From NCBI GenBank assembly GCA_039030395.1, contig JBCCEF010000019.1, forward strand, positions 1 to 64,000: a stretch of DNA of 64,000 nt, written 5' to 3'. The notes beneath the pieces are model-generated. The model did not search any database. It was given only the letters and a program-made list of their open reading frames with translations, and was not told where the DNA came from. Source of the DNA: Acidobacteriota bacterium (GTDB lineage Bacteria; Acidobacteriota; Thermoanaerobaculia; Multivoradales; JBCCEF01). Below are positions 27,854 to 36,094 of this stretch, piece by piece. The stretch's first letter is position 1. Each line of letters opens with the position of its first letter. The position numbers and the translations under genes were made by a program.

Positions 27854-29014
27854 TCAGGAGGTCGGCCGGAACCGTAGGGTGCGGTCCCGTTGCGCGCGCT
27901 GCAGATAGCCGGTGAGGTCGCGCACCAGGGCGGTGTCCGCCTGGCGCAGAGCGACCGACTCGCGGAACAAGATCAGCGCGGCGATCATCCCTTGATGGAG
28001 CGACCGCGCCTGGAAGATCGGGATCATCGCCTCCAGCAGTTCCCGCATGCGGAAGGGGTCGCCGGCTTCCAGGTAGATGACCGCGAGATCGAGCGAAACG
28101 AGGGCCGCGTCGTAGGCCATGCCGCGGTCGAGGAACCCCTGGCGGACCGCTCGTAGGCCCTGCTCCGCTTGGGTTTCGCGGCCGAGTTCGAGGTTGATCT
28201 CGGCCACCATCCAGTCCAGGCGGAGCAGGTTGATGTGGTCCCCCAGGCGCTCGTAGAGCCGTCGGATGTCCGCCACCAGGGCGTGTGCGGCGATGCTGTA
28301 GCCGGTACCGTTGAGGGCGTTGATCAGGTTGTGGGCGCACAACACGAAGGTGCGCGGATCGTCCTCTGGCCGGAGGAGCGGCACGGCCTCGCGCAGCACC
28401 CGCAGGGCGCTCTCCGGGCGGTTCTCGAACAGCAAGAAACTGCCCTTGACGACCAGGGCGCGGCCGAGGGCCGGCTGAATGCGTCCGCGGCGGTAGATCG
28501 TAATCGCGTCCTCCAGCCGCCGGTGGGCGGCCTCGAAACGCTGCTGATCCTTGAGCAGCGAGGCTTCCAATTCGGCGCAGCGAGCGGCCAGGCGGCGATC
28601 GCCGGTGCCGCGGCGCAGGAAAGATCGGGCTTGACCGAAGGCTTTCTCGGCGCCGTGCGGGTCGCCGTAGACCCTCAGCGCGTTGCCGTGACGCGCCCAG
28701 CAGCGCCCGAGGAGGTCGCTCAGTCGACTCGGGCCGAAGGCGCTCGCATCGAGTCCCTCGGCAACGGCGATGGCGAGGGCGGTGTTCTCCTGGGCAGCGC
28801 CCGGATCGTCGAGGATCCGGGCGGCGGCTTCGGCGAGGAAGTGTTCGGCGAGATCGTCGCGATGAAAGCGTGGATCCTGCTGAATCCGCCGCACTCGATG
28901 GGCGATGGGGCGGGTGCGCAGCGCGGCGAGCAAGGTGTCTATCTCCACCGGGCCCTGATCCAGAGAGTCGTCTCTCGGGAAGTTGGGGGCGGGCGCGGCG
29001 GAGCCTGTAGTCAT
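27854..29014 (-). CDS. TPR-repeat protein, possible peptide-responsive regulator
   Basis: A 386-aa protein made almost wholly of TPR-like helix pairs, with no clear HTH and no signal peptide. Recognisable repeats: AEKAFGQARSFLRRGTGDRR, AHRRLEDAITIYRRGRIQPA, ALRVLREAVPLLRPEDDPRT and AEQGLRAVRQGFLDRGMAYD. The last part (YDAALVSLDLAVIYLEAGDP) is typical of a TPR family that I recall as strongly amplified in some Acidobacteriota, often with XRE-type or peptide neighbours. A small secreted protein gene lies 128 bp upstream on the same strand. Function unknown. Confidence 0.8.
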   Translation of the reverse strand: MTTGSAAPAPNFPRDDSLDQGPVEIDTLLAALRTRPIAHRVRRIQQDPRFHRDDLAEHFLAEAAARILDDPGAAQENTALAIAVAEGLDASAFGPSRLSDLLGRCWARHGNALRVYGDPHGAEKAFGQARSFLRRGTGDRRLAARCAELEASLLKDQQRFEAAHRRLEDAITIYRRGRIQPALGRALVVKGSFLLFENRPESALRVLREAVPLLRPEDDPRTFVLCAHNLINALNGTGYSIAAHALVADIRRLYERLGDHINLLRLDWMVAEINLELGRETQAEQGLRAVRQGFLDRGMAYDAALVSLDLAVIYLEAGDPFRMRELLEAMIPIFQARSLHQGMIAALILFRESVALRQADTALVRDLTGYLQRAQRDRTLRFRPTS

Positions 29015-29142
29015 TAGGGGTCGGTGTTTAGGTATGTAGGATTCTGGAGGTGTAGTTCGATCCGAGTCCTCGATCCAGCGTGATTTTTACCGTCGCCTCG
29101 AAGTACGGCGAGAGAGACGGGATGTTTTGATTCCGCTCGGCT

Positions 29143-29436
29143 CTACGGGTTGGCGCCGGGCTTGTGGGTGTGGCCGTTCGGGTCGACCCCCGAGCCTGGA
29201 GAATCGCGTGGTCCCTGCTTGTCCCCTCGGATGGTCGAGCGCACCCGATCCCACAGAGCTTCGATGGCGTCGAGCACATCGAGCCCGCCGGAGCGTTCGA
29301 CGGCCTTGACGGTGGTTGTGCGTTCAGAGGGTCCGTCGGGGCGGGCGGCACCGAGCGCCGGTGCGGTCGAGAGAATCGCCAGGCTGGCGATCAAAGAGAC
29401 GATGAGGACGAGCCGCGGGAGAAATCTTTTCAGCAT
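29143..29436 (-). CDS. small secreted peptide precursor
   Basis: 97 aa. A strong signal peptide (LPRLVLIVSLIASLAILS, then TAPALGAA as cleavage region, about residue 28) precedes a short helix (GGLDVLDAIEALWDRVRSTI) and a Gly/Pro/His/Asn-rich tail ending HTHKPGANP. GGAGG lies 7 nt before ATG 29436, which fixes the start; the longer frame from 29475 is not needed. It lies upstream of the TPR gene on the same strand. No family is recognised; a secreted signal peptide read by the TPR protein is one possibility. Confidence 0.65.
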   Translation of the reverse strand: MLKRFLPRLVLIVSLIASLAILSTAPALGAARPDGPSERTTTVKAVERSGGLDVLDAIEALWDRVRSTIRGDKQGPRDSPGSGVDPNGHTHKPGANP

Positions 29437-29484
29437 CTTCAACCTCCGATGCCAGAGCGATGGACGAAGCGACACTGCATGGGA

Positions 29485-29856
29485 CTATAGCATGCCGCCC
29501 GCCGTTCGCCGGTGCTCCGCTCCTTCCCGCCGGGTCCAGCCCTGGGCGTCGAAATGTTCGAGAACCGGAATAGCCCATCGGCTGGTGAGGCCAAGTCTCT
29601 GCTTGACATCGCGCGCCGTAAAGCTCTCGCGTTCGCTGGCGAGGAGCTTCCGCCAGAGCGTTTCGAGGGCCGCGGTGGAGGCGACGAGATCGTTTCTCAG
29701 CACCACCAGCCGCTTCTCCTGCACCAGGCGCCGCACCACGCCCTCGACGATCGCGGGATTCTCCCCGAGTTCCCGCGCCGCCTGCTTCGGCGCCGGCGCC
29801 GGGATGCCCGCTGCCTCGTAGTGGGCGGCCAGGCGGTCGAGGAGCGGCTCGTTCAC
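29485..29856 (-). CDS. stand-alone SelB C-terminal winged-helix domains
   Basis: 123 aa matching the last two winged-helix domains of the selenocysteine elongation factor SelB. The first covers LDRLAAHYEAAGIPAPAPKQ to VVRRLVQEKRLVVLRNDLVA; the second has SFTARDVKQRLGLTSRWAIP and VLEHFDAQGWTRREGAEHR, the usual SelB ending. No GTPase part precedes it: the yqeY stop lies 18 bp upstream. It starts with GTG. It may be a remnant of a full selB, or a separately maintained RNA/DNA-binding protein. Located between yqeY and the small secreted peptide gene, all on one strand. Confidence 0.7.
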   Translation of the reverse strand: MNEPLLDRLAAHYEAAGIPAPAPKQAARELGENPAIVEGVVRRLVQEKRLVVLRNDLVASTAALETLWRKLLASERESFTARDVKQRLGLTSRWAIPVLEHFDAQGWTRREGAEHRRTAGGML

Positions 29857-29874
29857 GCGGCGAACACCTGCGGC

Positions 29875-30324
29875 CTATGGAGCGAGGATTTCGCGCGCCA
29901 GGCGGCTGACGGTGGAGCCATCGGCCCGAGGGCCGAAGCGAGCGAGGGTTTCCTTCATCACCACCCCCATCGCCTTGGGGCCCTCGAGGCCGGAAGCCGC
30001 GAGAATCTCTTGGATCGCCGCGCGAATCTCTTCTTCCGGTACCGCCTGCGGCAGGTACGCCTCGAGGTAGGTAATCTCGCGCTCTTCTTTCTCCGCCAGC
30101 TCCTCGCGGCCGCCGTCGCGGTACTGCTGGGCGGCGTCTTTGCGCTGCTTGACCCCCTTGCGCACCAGGTTGTCGAAGGTCGCGTCGTCCACCTCGTCGC
30201 CGCTGCGGATGGATTCGTTCTTAATCTCCGTCAGCAACATGCGAAGGGTGCCGAGGCGCTCCTTGTCGCCGGAGCGCATGGCGTCTTTGAGGTCGTTCTG
30301 GATGGTTTCTTGGGGTGTGCTCAT
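29875..30324 (-). CDS. GatB/YqeY-domain protein
   Basis: A 149-aa YqeY-family protein, related to the C-terminal tRNA-interacting domain of GatB amidotransferase; free-standing members are thought to act on tRNA. Seen: IQNDLKDAMRSGDKERLGTL, RMLLTEIKNESIRSG, QYRDGGREELAEKEEREI, YLEAYLPQAVPEEEI and the late GPKAMGVVMKETLARFGPRA with its Gly-rich turn and DGSTVSRLAREIL. Start at 30324 is the conserved first Met. Follows the histidine kinase gene on the same strand. Confidence 0.92.
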   Translation of the reverse strand: MSTPQETIQNDLKDAMRSGDKERLGTLRMLLTEIKNESIRSGDEVDDATFDNLVRKGVKQRKDAAQQYRDGGREELAEKEEREITYLEAYLPQAVPEEEIRAAIQEILAASGLEGPKAMGVVMKETLARFGPRADGSTVSRLAREILAP

Positions 30325-30352
30325 GGCCGCAGTATAGGGCCGGTACGGTCTG

Positions 30353-32665
30353 CTAGGAAGGCAACTCAATGGTGAAAATGGTTCCGTGTGGCTCGTTGGC
30401 CTCGACGCGGATCGTGCCGTGGTGCTCGGTGATGATGCGCTGCACGATCGACAGGCCGAGGCCGGTGCCGCGGCCCTTGGTGGAGAAGTGGGGCAGGAAC
30501 AGCTTGCCGCGTGCCTCCACCGGCACGCCGCGACCGCTGTCGGCGACGTGGATGTACAGCGTTCCCGTCCGGCGCTCCGCGGACACCTCCACCACTCCCG
30601 GCGCATCGGTCGCTTCGAGGGCGTTGTCGATCAAGTTGATCAGGGCACGCTTGATCTGCTCCGCGTCGAGCTGAGCGGCCGGCAGCTCCGTGGGGATGTT
30701 GCCGCGCACGGCGACGCCGGGCTTCAGATCTCGGTAAAGGTGGATGGTCTCGTGGATCAGCCGACGCACGTCGACGGAGGTCGGCCGCGGCCCCGGCATG
30801 CGGGCATAGCGCGAAAACTCGTCGACCATCGACTGCATCGAGGCGACCTCGCGGGTGATGATCTCGACCGCTTCTTCGAGCGCCTTGCCGAGGGCTGGAT
30901 CCTCTTGCCGGGACTTGTACAGCAGCCGTTCGGCGGACAGCTTGATCGGGGTGAGGGGATTCTTGATCTCATGGGCGATGCGCCGGGCGGCTTCGTTCCA
31001 GGCGGCGAGCTGCTGCGCCTTGATCAGCTCCGTCAGGTCTTCGAGAACGATCACCCGGCCGGACTCTCCCTCGCCGGGGGCGCCCTCTTCCTGCTCCGAC
31101 TCACCGTCGTCGATCGCCGTGACCTTGGCATCGAAGGTCTTCCACTCACCGCCCAGCACTAGGTGCAGCTCGCGGGCGAGGTGACCGTTCTCGAGCTCCT
31201 CGCTCAACAGGTCGGCTACCTTGCGCCGTTCCGGATCGCGCCAGGCGTCCGCCGCCGCCAGCCCGATCACCTCGCTCTCGCGCTGTCGCAACATCCTCAA
31301 GGCGGCGCCGTTGCAGGTGAAAATGCGGCCCGCGGCGTCGGTGGAGATGACCCCCGCCGCAACGTTTTCGAGCACCGCGCCAATCAGCGCCCGCTCTTCG
31401 GCCAGGCGCTCGTTGGCCGCCACCAGTTCGAGGTTGCTCTGTTCGATGACCTCTTTGTTGCGCTTGAGCTCCTGGGTCATGCGGTTGAAGGAATCCACCA
31501 ACACGCCGAGTTCATCGTCGGCGGCCACTTCCACCCGATGGTCGAGATCCCCCAGGCTGATGCGGCGGGTGCCGTCGGCCAGCGCCTGGATCGGCACCGT
31601 CACCCGCCGGGCGAGGTAGAGCCCCACCCAAGACGAGGCGAGGAGGATCAACAGCGTCACCATCAAGAAGGTGAGCAGGTGGGATGCCTTGAGGTCCTCA
31701 CGCTGCACTTCGAGCTGGCGATAGCTCTGGCTGGCGTCGATCAAACGCTCCGTCTTCTCCGCCAGGCTCGGGGCCATCAGAGCGCCGGCGACCACGATCG
31801 GTCGCGGTGGCGGCGCCGCCTGGTCGCCGCCGGATTCGTCCGGTGCCGGTGCCGGTGGACCGGCGGCGGCCGCCAGGATCAAACGCCCCGACTGGCCGGG
31901 CACCTGGCGGACCGGCCGGACTGCCCAGCCGGTGGCCGCGGCGTCCGACAAGAAGTCCGCGGGTAGTTCCGGAAGGTCGGTGATGCCCGCCTGCGGATCG
32001 ATGGCGGCCTGGATGAACACCCGCTCGTCGTAGACCGCCACCATGGCGAGGTTGGTGGTCTGGAGCCGCTGGCGCAGCAGATCGCCCAGCTCCGGCCGCT
32101 GTTGGGGATCGGCGAGATCGATCGGCCGGATGTCCTGGAGGAGCTGAGAAGCGTCTCGCAGGGTGCCCTTTTCGATCCGGCTCACCAGCTCCTCGGCGAC
32201 CGCGGCCCCCTGCTCCAGGACCTCCTGCACCGGCGCCGTGAACCAGCGGTCGACGGATCCTTGGAGCAGCTCCGTCGCGATGGTGAACAGCAGCAGGACG
32301 GGGATCAGCGACAGGCCGATGAAGGTCAGCACTAGTTTGACTTTGAACTTGGAGCCGAGCATGCGGTGGCGCCGCTCCACCATCAGCTTGAACAGGTTGC
32401 GCAGCAGAACGAACAGGATGACGACGATCAGGATGATGTCGACGTACCAGAGAACGAACAGCAACACCTGATTGTTGGCGAGAAAGGACGGCAGATCCCG
32501 CGTGCGCTGGAAGAAGTAGAGGACCCCGACGAAGAGCACCAGCAGGACCAGGAGGCCGCCGACCACCCAGCGGGCGTCGCTCCGCTGGGGCCGCCGCCGG
32601 CGACCCTTGAAATCGTGGGCCGGCACGGAATCGGCCGGATCGGGGGCTGGCTGAGGGGCGTTCAC
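30353..32665 (-). CDS. NtrY-like sensor histidine kinase
   Basis: About 770 aa. Three N-terminal TM segments (WVVGGLLVLLVLFVGVLYFF; VLWYVDIILIVVILFVLL; VLTFIGLSLIPVLLLFTI), a periplasmic region of about 200 aa, then a further TM (LLTFLMVTLLILLASSW). HAMP follows (VTVPIQALADGTRRISLGDL), a PAS domain (LIGAVLENVAAGVISTDAAG), and the kinase with phospho-His about residue 565 in RRIAHEIKNPLTPIKLSAER. N box LINLIDNALEATD, G boxes VADSGRGVP and GRGTGLGLSIV. GTG 32665 has AGGG upstream. The usual NtrX regulator gene is not adjacent. Confidence 0.92.
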   Translation of the reverse strand: MNAPQPAPDPADSVPAHDFKGRRRRPQRSDARWVVGGLLVLLVLFVGVLYFFQRTRDLPSFLANNQVLLFVLWYVDIILIVVILFVLLRNLFKLMVERRHRMLGSKFKVKLVLTFIGLSLIPVLLLFTIATELLQGSVDRWFTAPVQEVLEQGAAVAEELVSRIEKGTLRDASQLLQDIRPIDLADPQQRPELGDLLRQRLQTTNLAMVAVYDERVFIQAAIDPQAGITDLPELPADFLSDAAATGWAVRPVRQVPGQSGRLILAAAAGPPAPAPDESGGDQAAPPPRPIVVAGALMAPSLAEKTERLIDASQSYRQLEVQREDLKASHLLTFLMVTLLILLASSWVGLYLARRVTVPIQALADGTRRISLGDLDHRVEVAADDELGVLVDSFNRMTQELKRNKEVIEQSNLELVAANERLAEERALIGAVLENVAAGVISTDAAGRIFTCNGAALRMLRQRESEVIGLAAADAWRDPERRKVADLLSEELENGHLARELHLVLGGEWKTFDAKVTAIDDGESEQEEGAPGEGESGRVIVLEDLTELIKAQQLAAWNEAARRIAHEIKNPLTPIKLSAERLLYKSRQEDPALGKALEEAVEIITREVASMQSMVDEFSRYARMPGPRPTSVDVRRLIHETIHLYRDLKPGVAVRGNIPTELPAAQLDAEQIKRALINLIDNALEATDAPGVVEVSAERRTGTLYIHVADSGRGVPVEARGKLFLPHFSTKGRGTGLGLSIVQRIITEHHGTIRVEANEPHGTIFTIELPS

Positions 32666-32685
32666 ATGGTTCCCTGGGCGGTGCC

Positions 32686-33243
32686 TCAAGCGCCGTCCGG
32701 CAGAGCGTTCTTGGTGCGGAACTTCTTCGATTCGCCCCAATCGGTCTTGATGGTAACGGGGATGAAGGACAAGAGGGTCTTGGACCCCATTTCGGCCCGT
32801 ACCCGGACGATCAGGCGCCAGCTACTCGGAAACTCGTCGAGCTCGAAGGCCGGCAGCCGGATGACGCGGGTCATTTCCCGTTCCAGGTCCGCGAGATCCG
32901 TCACCCCACGGCTCTCCACCAGCTTGCCGCCCAGCTTGGTGTTGACCAGGTACTCGCGCGCGACGGCGTCGTACATCGCCACCACCTGAAGGGTGGTTTC
33001 CCGCATCGGTCGGTCGTACCAGCGCTTGCGGTCCTTGCGCAGTTCGAGGCGGTAGACGAAACCGGTCGGCAGCCCGCTCTGAATGCGGTCGAGAAAGCGC
33101 TCGTCGAAGGCCTCGGAGAGCTCGAAATCGATCAGCGCGCGGTTCTCCTCGACGGTGACCACCGGCTTGGAGATCTCGGCGCCGAAGGTTGCGGTCGCGG
33201 GCAAGGCGAACAGGATCAGACAGCAGACGAAGATTGGCCGCAT
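32686..33243 (-). CDS. DUF4390-family exported protein
   Basis: 185 aa with a signal peptide (PIFVCCLILFALPATATFG). The rest matches my recollection of DUF4390, a family commonly encoded beside NtrY-type kinases: VTVEENRALIDFELSEAFDE, FVYRLELRKDRKRWYDRP, VVAMYDAVAREYLVNTKLGG and WRLIVRVRAEMGSKTLLSFI. It ends 20 bp before the kinase start, so the two form an operon; a role in periplasmic signal input to the kinase is plausible but untested. Confidence 0.8.
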   Translation of the reverse strand: MRPIFVCCLILFALPATATFGAEISKPVVTVEENRALIDFELSEAFDERFLDRIQSGLPTGFVYRLELRKDRKRWYDRPMRETTLQVVAMYDAVAREYLVNTKLGGKLVESRGVTDLADLEREMTRVIRLPAFELDEFPSSWRLIVRVRAEMGSKTLLSFIPVTIKTDWGESKKFRTKNALPDGA

Positions 33244-33368
33244 GAAGACGAAAACTGTAGCAGGTTCAGGGTGATGAGGATTGTATTCGCCGGCTGGAGT
33301 ATGATTCCTGGCCTTCCTGCCGCTATCTGGGACGGAGTGCCGAGCGGAAAAGCAGAAGAGGAGTGGTC

Positions 33369-33869
33369 ATGGCGGGTTCGAAAGCAGGGCGAAAACCTCA
33401 GAAGGTGGGGGACAAGATCATCTTGGCCCGCAATCGCCGTGCGCTCCACGACTACGAGGTGCTGGAGACCTTCGAAGCGGGCATGGTGCTCGCCGGCACG
33501 GAGGTCAAGGCGGCGCGGGACGGCAAGGTGCAGCTCAAAGACGCCTACGTTGACGTGCGCAACGGCGAAGCCTGGCTGGTCGGTGCCCACATCAGCCCCT
33601 ACAGCCACGGTAACCGCCAGAACCATCCGGCAGATCGCGACCGCAAGCTGCTCCTGTCGCGGCGCGAACTGGACCGCATCTACGGCCGTACTCAACTCAA
33701 AGGACAGACGGCGATCCCGCTTTCCGTCTACCTGCGCGGCAATTGGCTCAAGTTGGAAGTGGCCCTCGCCCAGGGCAAGAAGCACTACGACAAGCGCGAG
33801 ACGGTGAAGAAGCGCATCCTCGACCGCGAGGCCGAAGCCGCCATCAAGGGCGGCTCCGCTCACCGCTGA
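33369..33869 (+). CDS. smpB: tmRNA-binding protein SmpB
   Basis: Partner of tmRNA in ribosome rescue. About 166 aa. Hallmarks: ARNRRALHDYEVLETFEAGM, VLAGTEVKAARDGKVQLKDA, YSHGNRQNHPADRDRKLLLS, and the basic tail KKHYDKRETVKKRILDREAE that mimics the missing anticodon stem. ATG 33369 is chosen, with AGGAG 7 nt upstream; GTG 33363 is also in frame. The tmRNA gene itself is not seen next to it. Repeat copy 5 follows the stop. Confidence 0.96.
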   Translation: MAGSKAGRKPQKVGDKIILARNRRALHDYEVLETFEAGMVLAGTEVKAARDGKVQLKDAYVDVRNGEAWLVGAHISPYSHGNRQNHPADRDRKLLLSRRELDRIYGRTQLKGQTAIPLSVYLRGNWLKLEVALAQGKKHYDKRETVKKRILDREAEAAIKGGSAHR

Positions 33870-33910
33870 GTTTGGCGGCTCCTCCCACCGATAGAGAATC
33901 GACCGGCGAC

Positions 33911-34011
33911 CGAATCCGAAGGGCGAGGCGGCAGCATAGCTGCCGTGGATGGGGTGAGCCCGAAGGGCGAGGGGCGGACCGCGGGCGGGCGCCCAGCACC
34001 CTGCTAGCTAG
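33911..34011. repeat. composite hairpin repeat, copy 5 (forward, partial)
   Basis: Shorter copy between convergent genes. Has GGCAGCATAGCTGCC (hairpin 1), GGATGGGGTGAGCCC, GCCCGAAGGGC (hairpin 2) and a diverged hairpin 3 with extra GC bases. The terminal hairpin is lost, leaving only CCTGCTAGCTAG. The CTA at 34004-34006 is the minus-strand TAG stop of the YbjN-like gene. Confidence 0.7.
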
Positions 34012-34516
34012 GCAACGCCGAGCTGTCGAAGTCCGATTCCGTGCCGGAATCTTCCTGGCGGCGCTTCTGTCCGCCGGTGCGGTGAATGTGCTCCAGGGCA
34101 GTGGTGCCGCCGTACTTGGCGGCCAGGTGGTCGTCGTACTCGTCGGCGGCATAGGCCACCGCGGCGATGGCGTCGAGCAGCTTGCGGGCATCGAGATCGC
34201 GGCCGAACACCGAGTGGGCGAAGAAGATGTCGTCGCCGAGCATCGAGAAGGAGCCGAAGGGAAGCTCGTGATTGAGGGCGAGGAGTTCACCGGCCAGATC
34301 CGTCGACATCTTCACCCCTTGCACGCAGAAGGACGTGATCTTGACCGAGGCTTCCTTCGGGCCGTAGGCGTCGACGCAGATTTCGAGCACCGTGCTGCCG
34401 TAGCGCACGTAGAAGTTGCCGGCGTCCTCGTCGTGCACCGGATCTTCGAAGAAGTCCGGCAGGTAATCCTCCACCCGGCGATAGGTTTCCTCGTGGATTT
34501 CGTGCTGGAATTCCAT
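34004..34516 (-). CDS. YbjN/type III chaperone-fold protein
   Basis: A 170-aa acidic cytoplasmic protein with the fold pattern of YbjN/CesT-like chaperones: GNFYVRYGSTVLEICVDAYG, EASVKITSFCVQGVKMSTDL, LLALNHELPFGSFSMLGDDI and FFAHSVFGRDLDARKLLDAI. The alternating beta strands followed by ELLALNHELPFGSF are what points to this family. The last 25 residues are polar (GGQKRRQEDSGTESD). Its stop codon is in repeat copy 5. Function unknown; annotation is fold-level. Confidence 0.7.
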   Translation of the reverse strand: MEFQHEIHEETYRRVEDYLPDFFEDPVHDEDAGNFYVRYGSTVLEICVDAYGPKEASVKITSFCVQGVKMSTDLAGELLALNHELPFGSFSMLGDDIFFAHSVFGRDLDARKLLDAIAAVAYAADEYDDHLAAKYGGTTALEHIHRTGGQKRRQEDSGTESDFDSSALPS

Positions 34517-34594
34517 CCCTTGCCTCCCCTTTCGAGGTTCACTCTAGCAGCTTCCCCGGAAAGGTGTGCCGCCTCGGGAAAAGCTTTGTAAACA

Positions 34595-34624
34595 TTGACA
34601 GATTTGGGTTTTCTCCACTACTGT
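34595..34624 (+). promoter_or_regulatory. candidate sigma70 promoter of fadL-like gene
   Basis: TTGACA (34595-34600) followed after 18 bp by TACTGT (34619-34624). Lies in the 258-bp divergent region and would give a leader of about 140 nt. A perfect -35 hexamer is rare by chance in DNA this GC-rich. Confidence 0.45.
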
Positions 34625-34774
34625 CAGAGGCTGAGTCAGAAGTCAGCCGAACCATCGATGTATGAATGCCGTCCGCCGGGCAATTCCCGCCGGGCACTCG
34701 ACGAAGAAGGGTGGGAGCCGCGATTTCGACTTGATCCGTTCAGCAATGATCAACGCAGTCAAGAGGAGCTTGGG

Positions 34775-36073
34775 ATGAGCAGGAGATCCAGTCAGTCCGC
34801 GGTTCGTTCGGCCTTGGTCGTAGGGGGAGTTTGCGTTCTGATGGCGCTGCCCGCCTTCGGCGCGGGCTTCGGTATCTTCGAGCAGGGTTCCAAGGCCATG
34901 GGAACGGCCGGCGCTTTCACGGCCCAGGCCGACGACCCCTCGGCGATGTTCCACAATGTCGCCGGCATCGCGTTCCAGGAGCGCGGCTTCGCCGCCGGTT
35001 TCACCTGGATCCGCGGCAGTGAGGCGAGCTTCCAGGGCACCTCCTCCTTCCCCGGACCGGGGGTCGAGGCGGAGCAGGAAACCCTGTCGGAATTCCCGCC
35101 TCACGCCTACTGGGTGCAGCCGATGAACGACACCTGGACCTTCGGACTGGGGATCAACGCCCCCTTCGGCCTGACCACCGAGTGGGCCGAGGATTTCCCG
35201 GGCCGCTTCGTCAGCCGCAAGGCGGCGCTGCGGGCGATCGACATCAACCCGGCCCTCGGCTGGCAGGTGAGTGACAACTTCGCCATTGGCTTCGGCGCCG
35301 TCGCTCGCTTCACGGACGTCGAGTTGGTGCAGCACATCGCCACCTTCAATCCGCTCACCCTGCAGACTTCGGATGTCGGCGTGCTGAACCTGAAGAGCGA
35401 TTTCGAGACCGGCTTCGGGTTCAACGTCGGTTTGCTGCACCGGGTGGGTGATTTCTTCTCCTGGGGCTTGTCCTACCGCAGTTCTGTGGACGTGGATTAC
35501 GCCGGCGACGGCGAACTTTTCCAGCGCTTTACCGGCACGCCCTTCGACGCCGCCGTGGCGGCCGGTCTGCCCTTCGGTCAGGACCTGCCGATCGAGGCGG
35601 GGCTCGAGTTTCCGGAGATGGCAAGCCTCGGTTTCTCCTTCGGCCTGACCGAAAACCTCACCCTCTTGACGGACATCAACTGGACCGGTTGGAGCAGCTT
35701 CGATGAGCTGACTATCGACTTCACCAACGACGATCTGCCGGACACCACCCGCGAACAGGAGTGGGAAGACGTCAACAACTACCGGGCAGGCCTATCCTGG
35801 AAGAGCCCCGGCGGCTCCGAGTGGCGCTTTGGCTATGTGTTCGACGAGACGCCGCAGCCGGAAGAGGCGGTCAGCCCGCTGCTGCCCGATGCGGACCGCA
35901 ACGGCTTCACCATTGGCTACGGTCACCAGGGCAACAAGTATGTGGTCGACGTCGCCGTGATGTATCTGGACTTCGACGAGCGCAGCCGGGCCCGCAGCTT
36001 CGCCGGCGAAAGCGACTTCTTCGGCACCTACCAAAACAAAGCCTGGCTGTTCGGCGTGACGGTGAGCCGCTAG
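34775..36073 (+). CDS. FadL/OmpP1-family outer membrane transporter
   Basis: Outer membrane beta-barrel for hydrophobic compounds such as long-chain fatty acids. About 432 aa. A signal peptide (SALVVGGVCVLMALPAFGAG) is followed by the family's N-terminal hatch motif GFGIFEQGSKAMGTAGAFTA and DDPSAMFHNVAGIAF. Later barrel segments include TFGLGINAPFGLTTEW, FSWGLSYRSSVDVDYAGDGE and a C-terminal Phe-rich strand ending LFGVTVSR. ATG 34775 has AGAGGAG upstream. It is followed 21 bp later by the SGNH hydrolase gene; the two likely form a lipid-uptake and hydrolysis operon. Confidence 0.9.
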   Translation: MSRRSSQSAVRSALVVGGVCVLMALPAFGAGFGIFEQGSKAMGTAGAFTAQADDPSAMFHNVAGIAFQERGFAAGFTWIRGSEASFQGTSSFPGPGVEAEQETLSEFPPHAYWVQPMNDTWTFGLGINAPFGLTTEWAEDFPGRFVSRKAALRAIDINPALGWQVSDNFAIGFGAVARFTDVELVQHIATFNPLTLQTSDVGVLNLKSDFETGFGFNVGLLHRVGDFFSWGLSYRSSVDVDYAGDGELFQRFTGTPFDAAVAAGLPFGQDLPIEAGLEFPEMASLGFSFGLTENLTLLTDINWTGWSSFDELTIDFTNDDLPDTTREQEWEDVNNYRAGLSWKSPGGSEWRFGYVFDETPQPEEAVSPLLPDADRNGFTIGYGHQGNKYVVDVAVMYLDFDERSRARSFAGESDFFGTYQNKAWLFGVTVSR

Positions 36074-36094
36074 GCCCAGGGGCACAAGGAGACG

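Noticed and set aside
33870-34003. tmRNA gene next to smpB
   Set aside because: The space is filled by repeat copy 5; no tRNA-like ends or tag reading frame seen.
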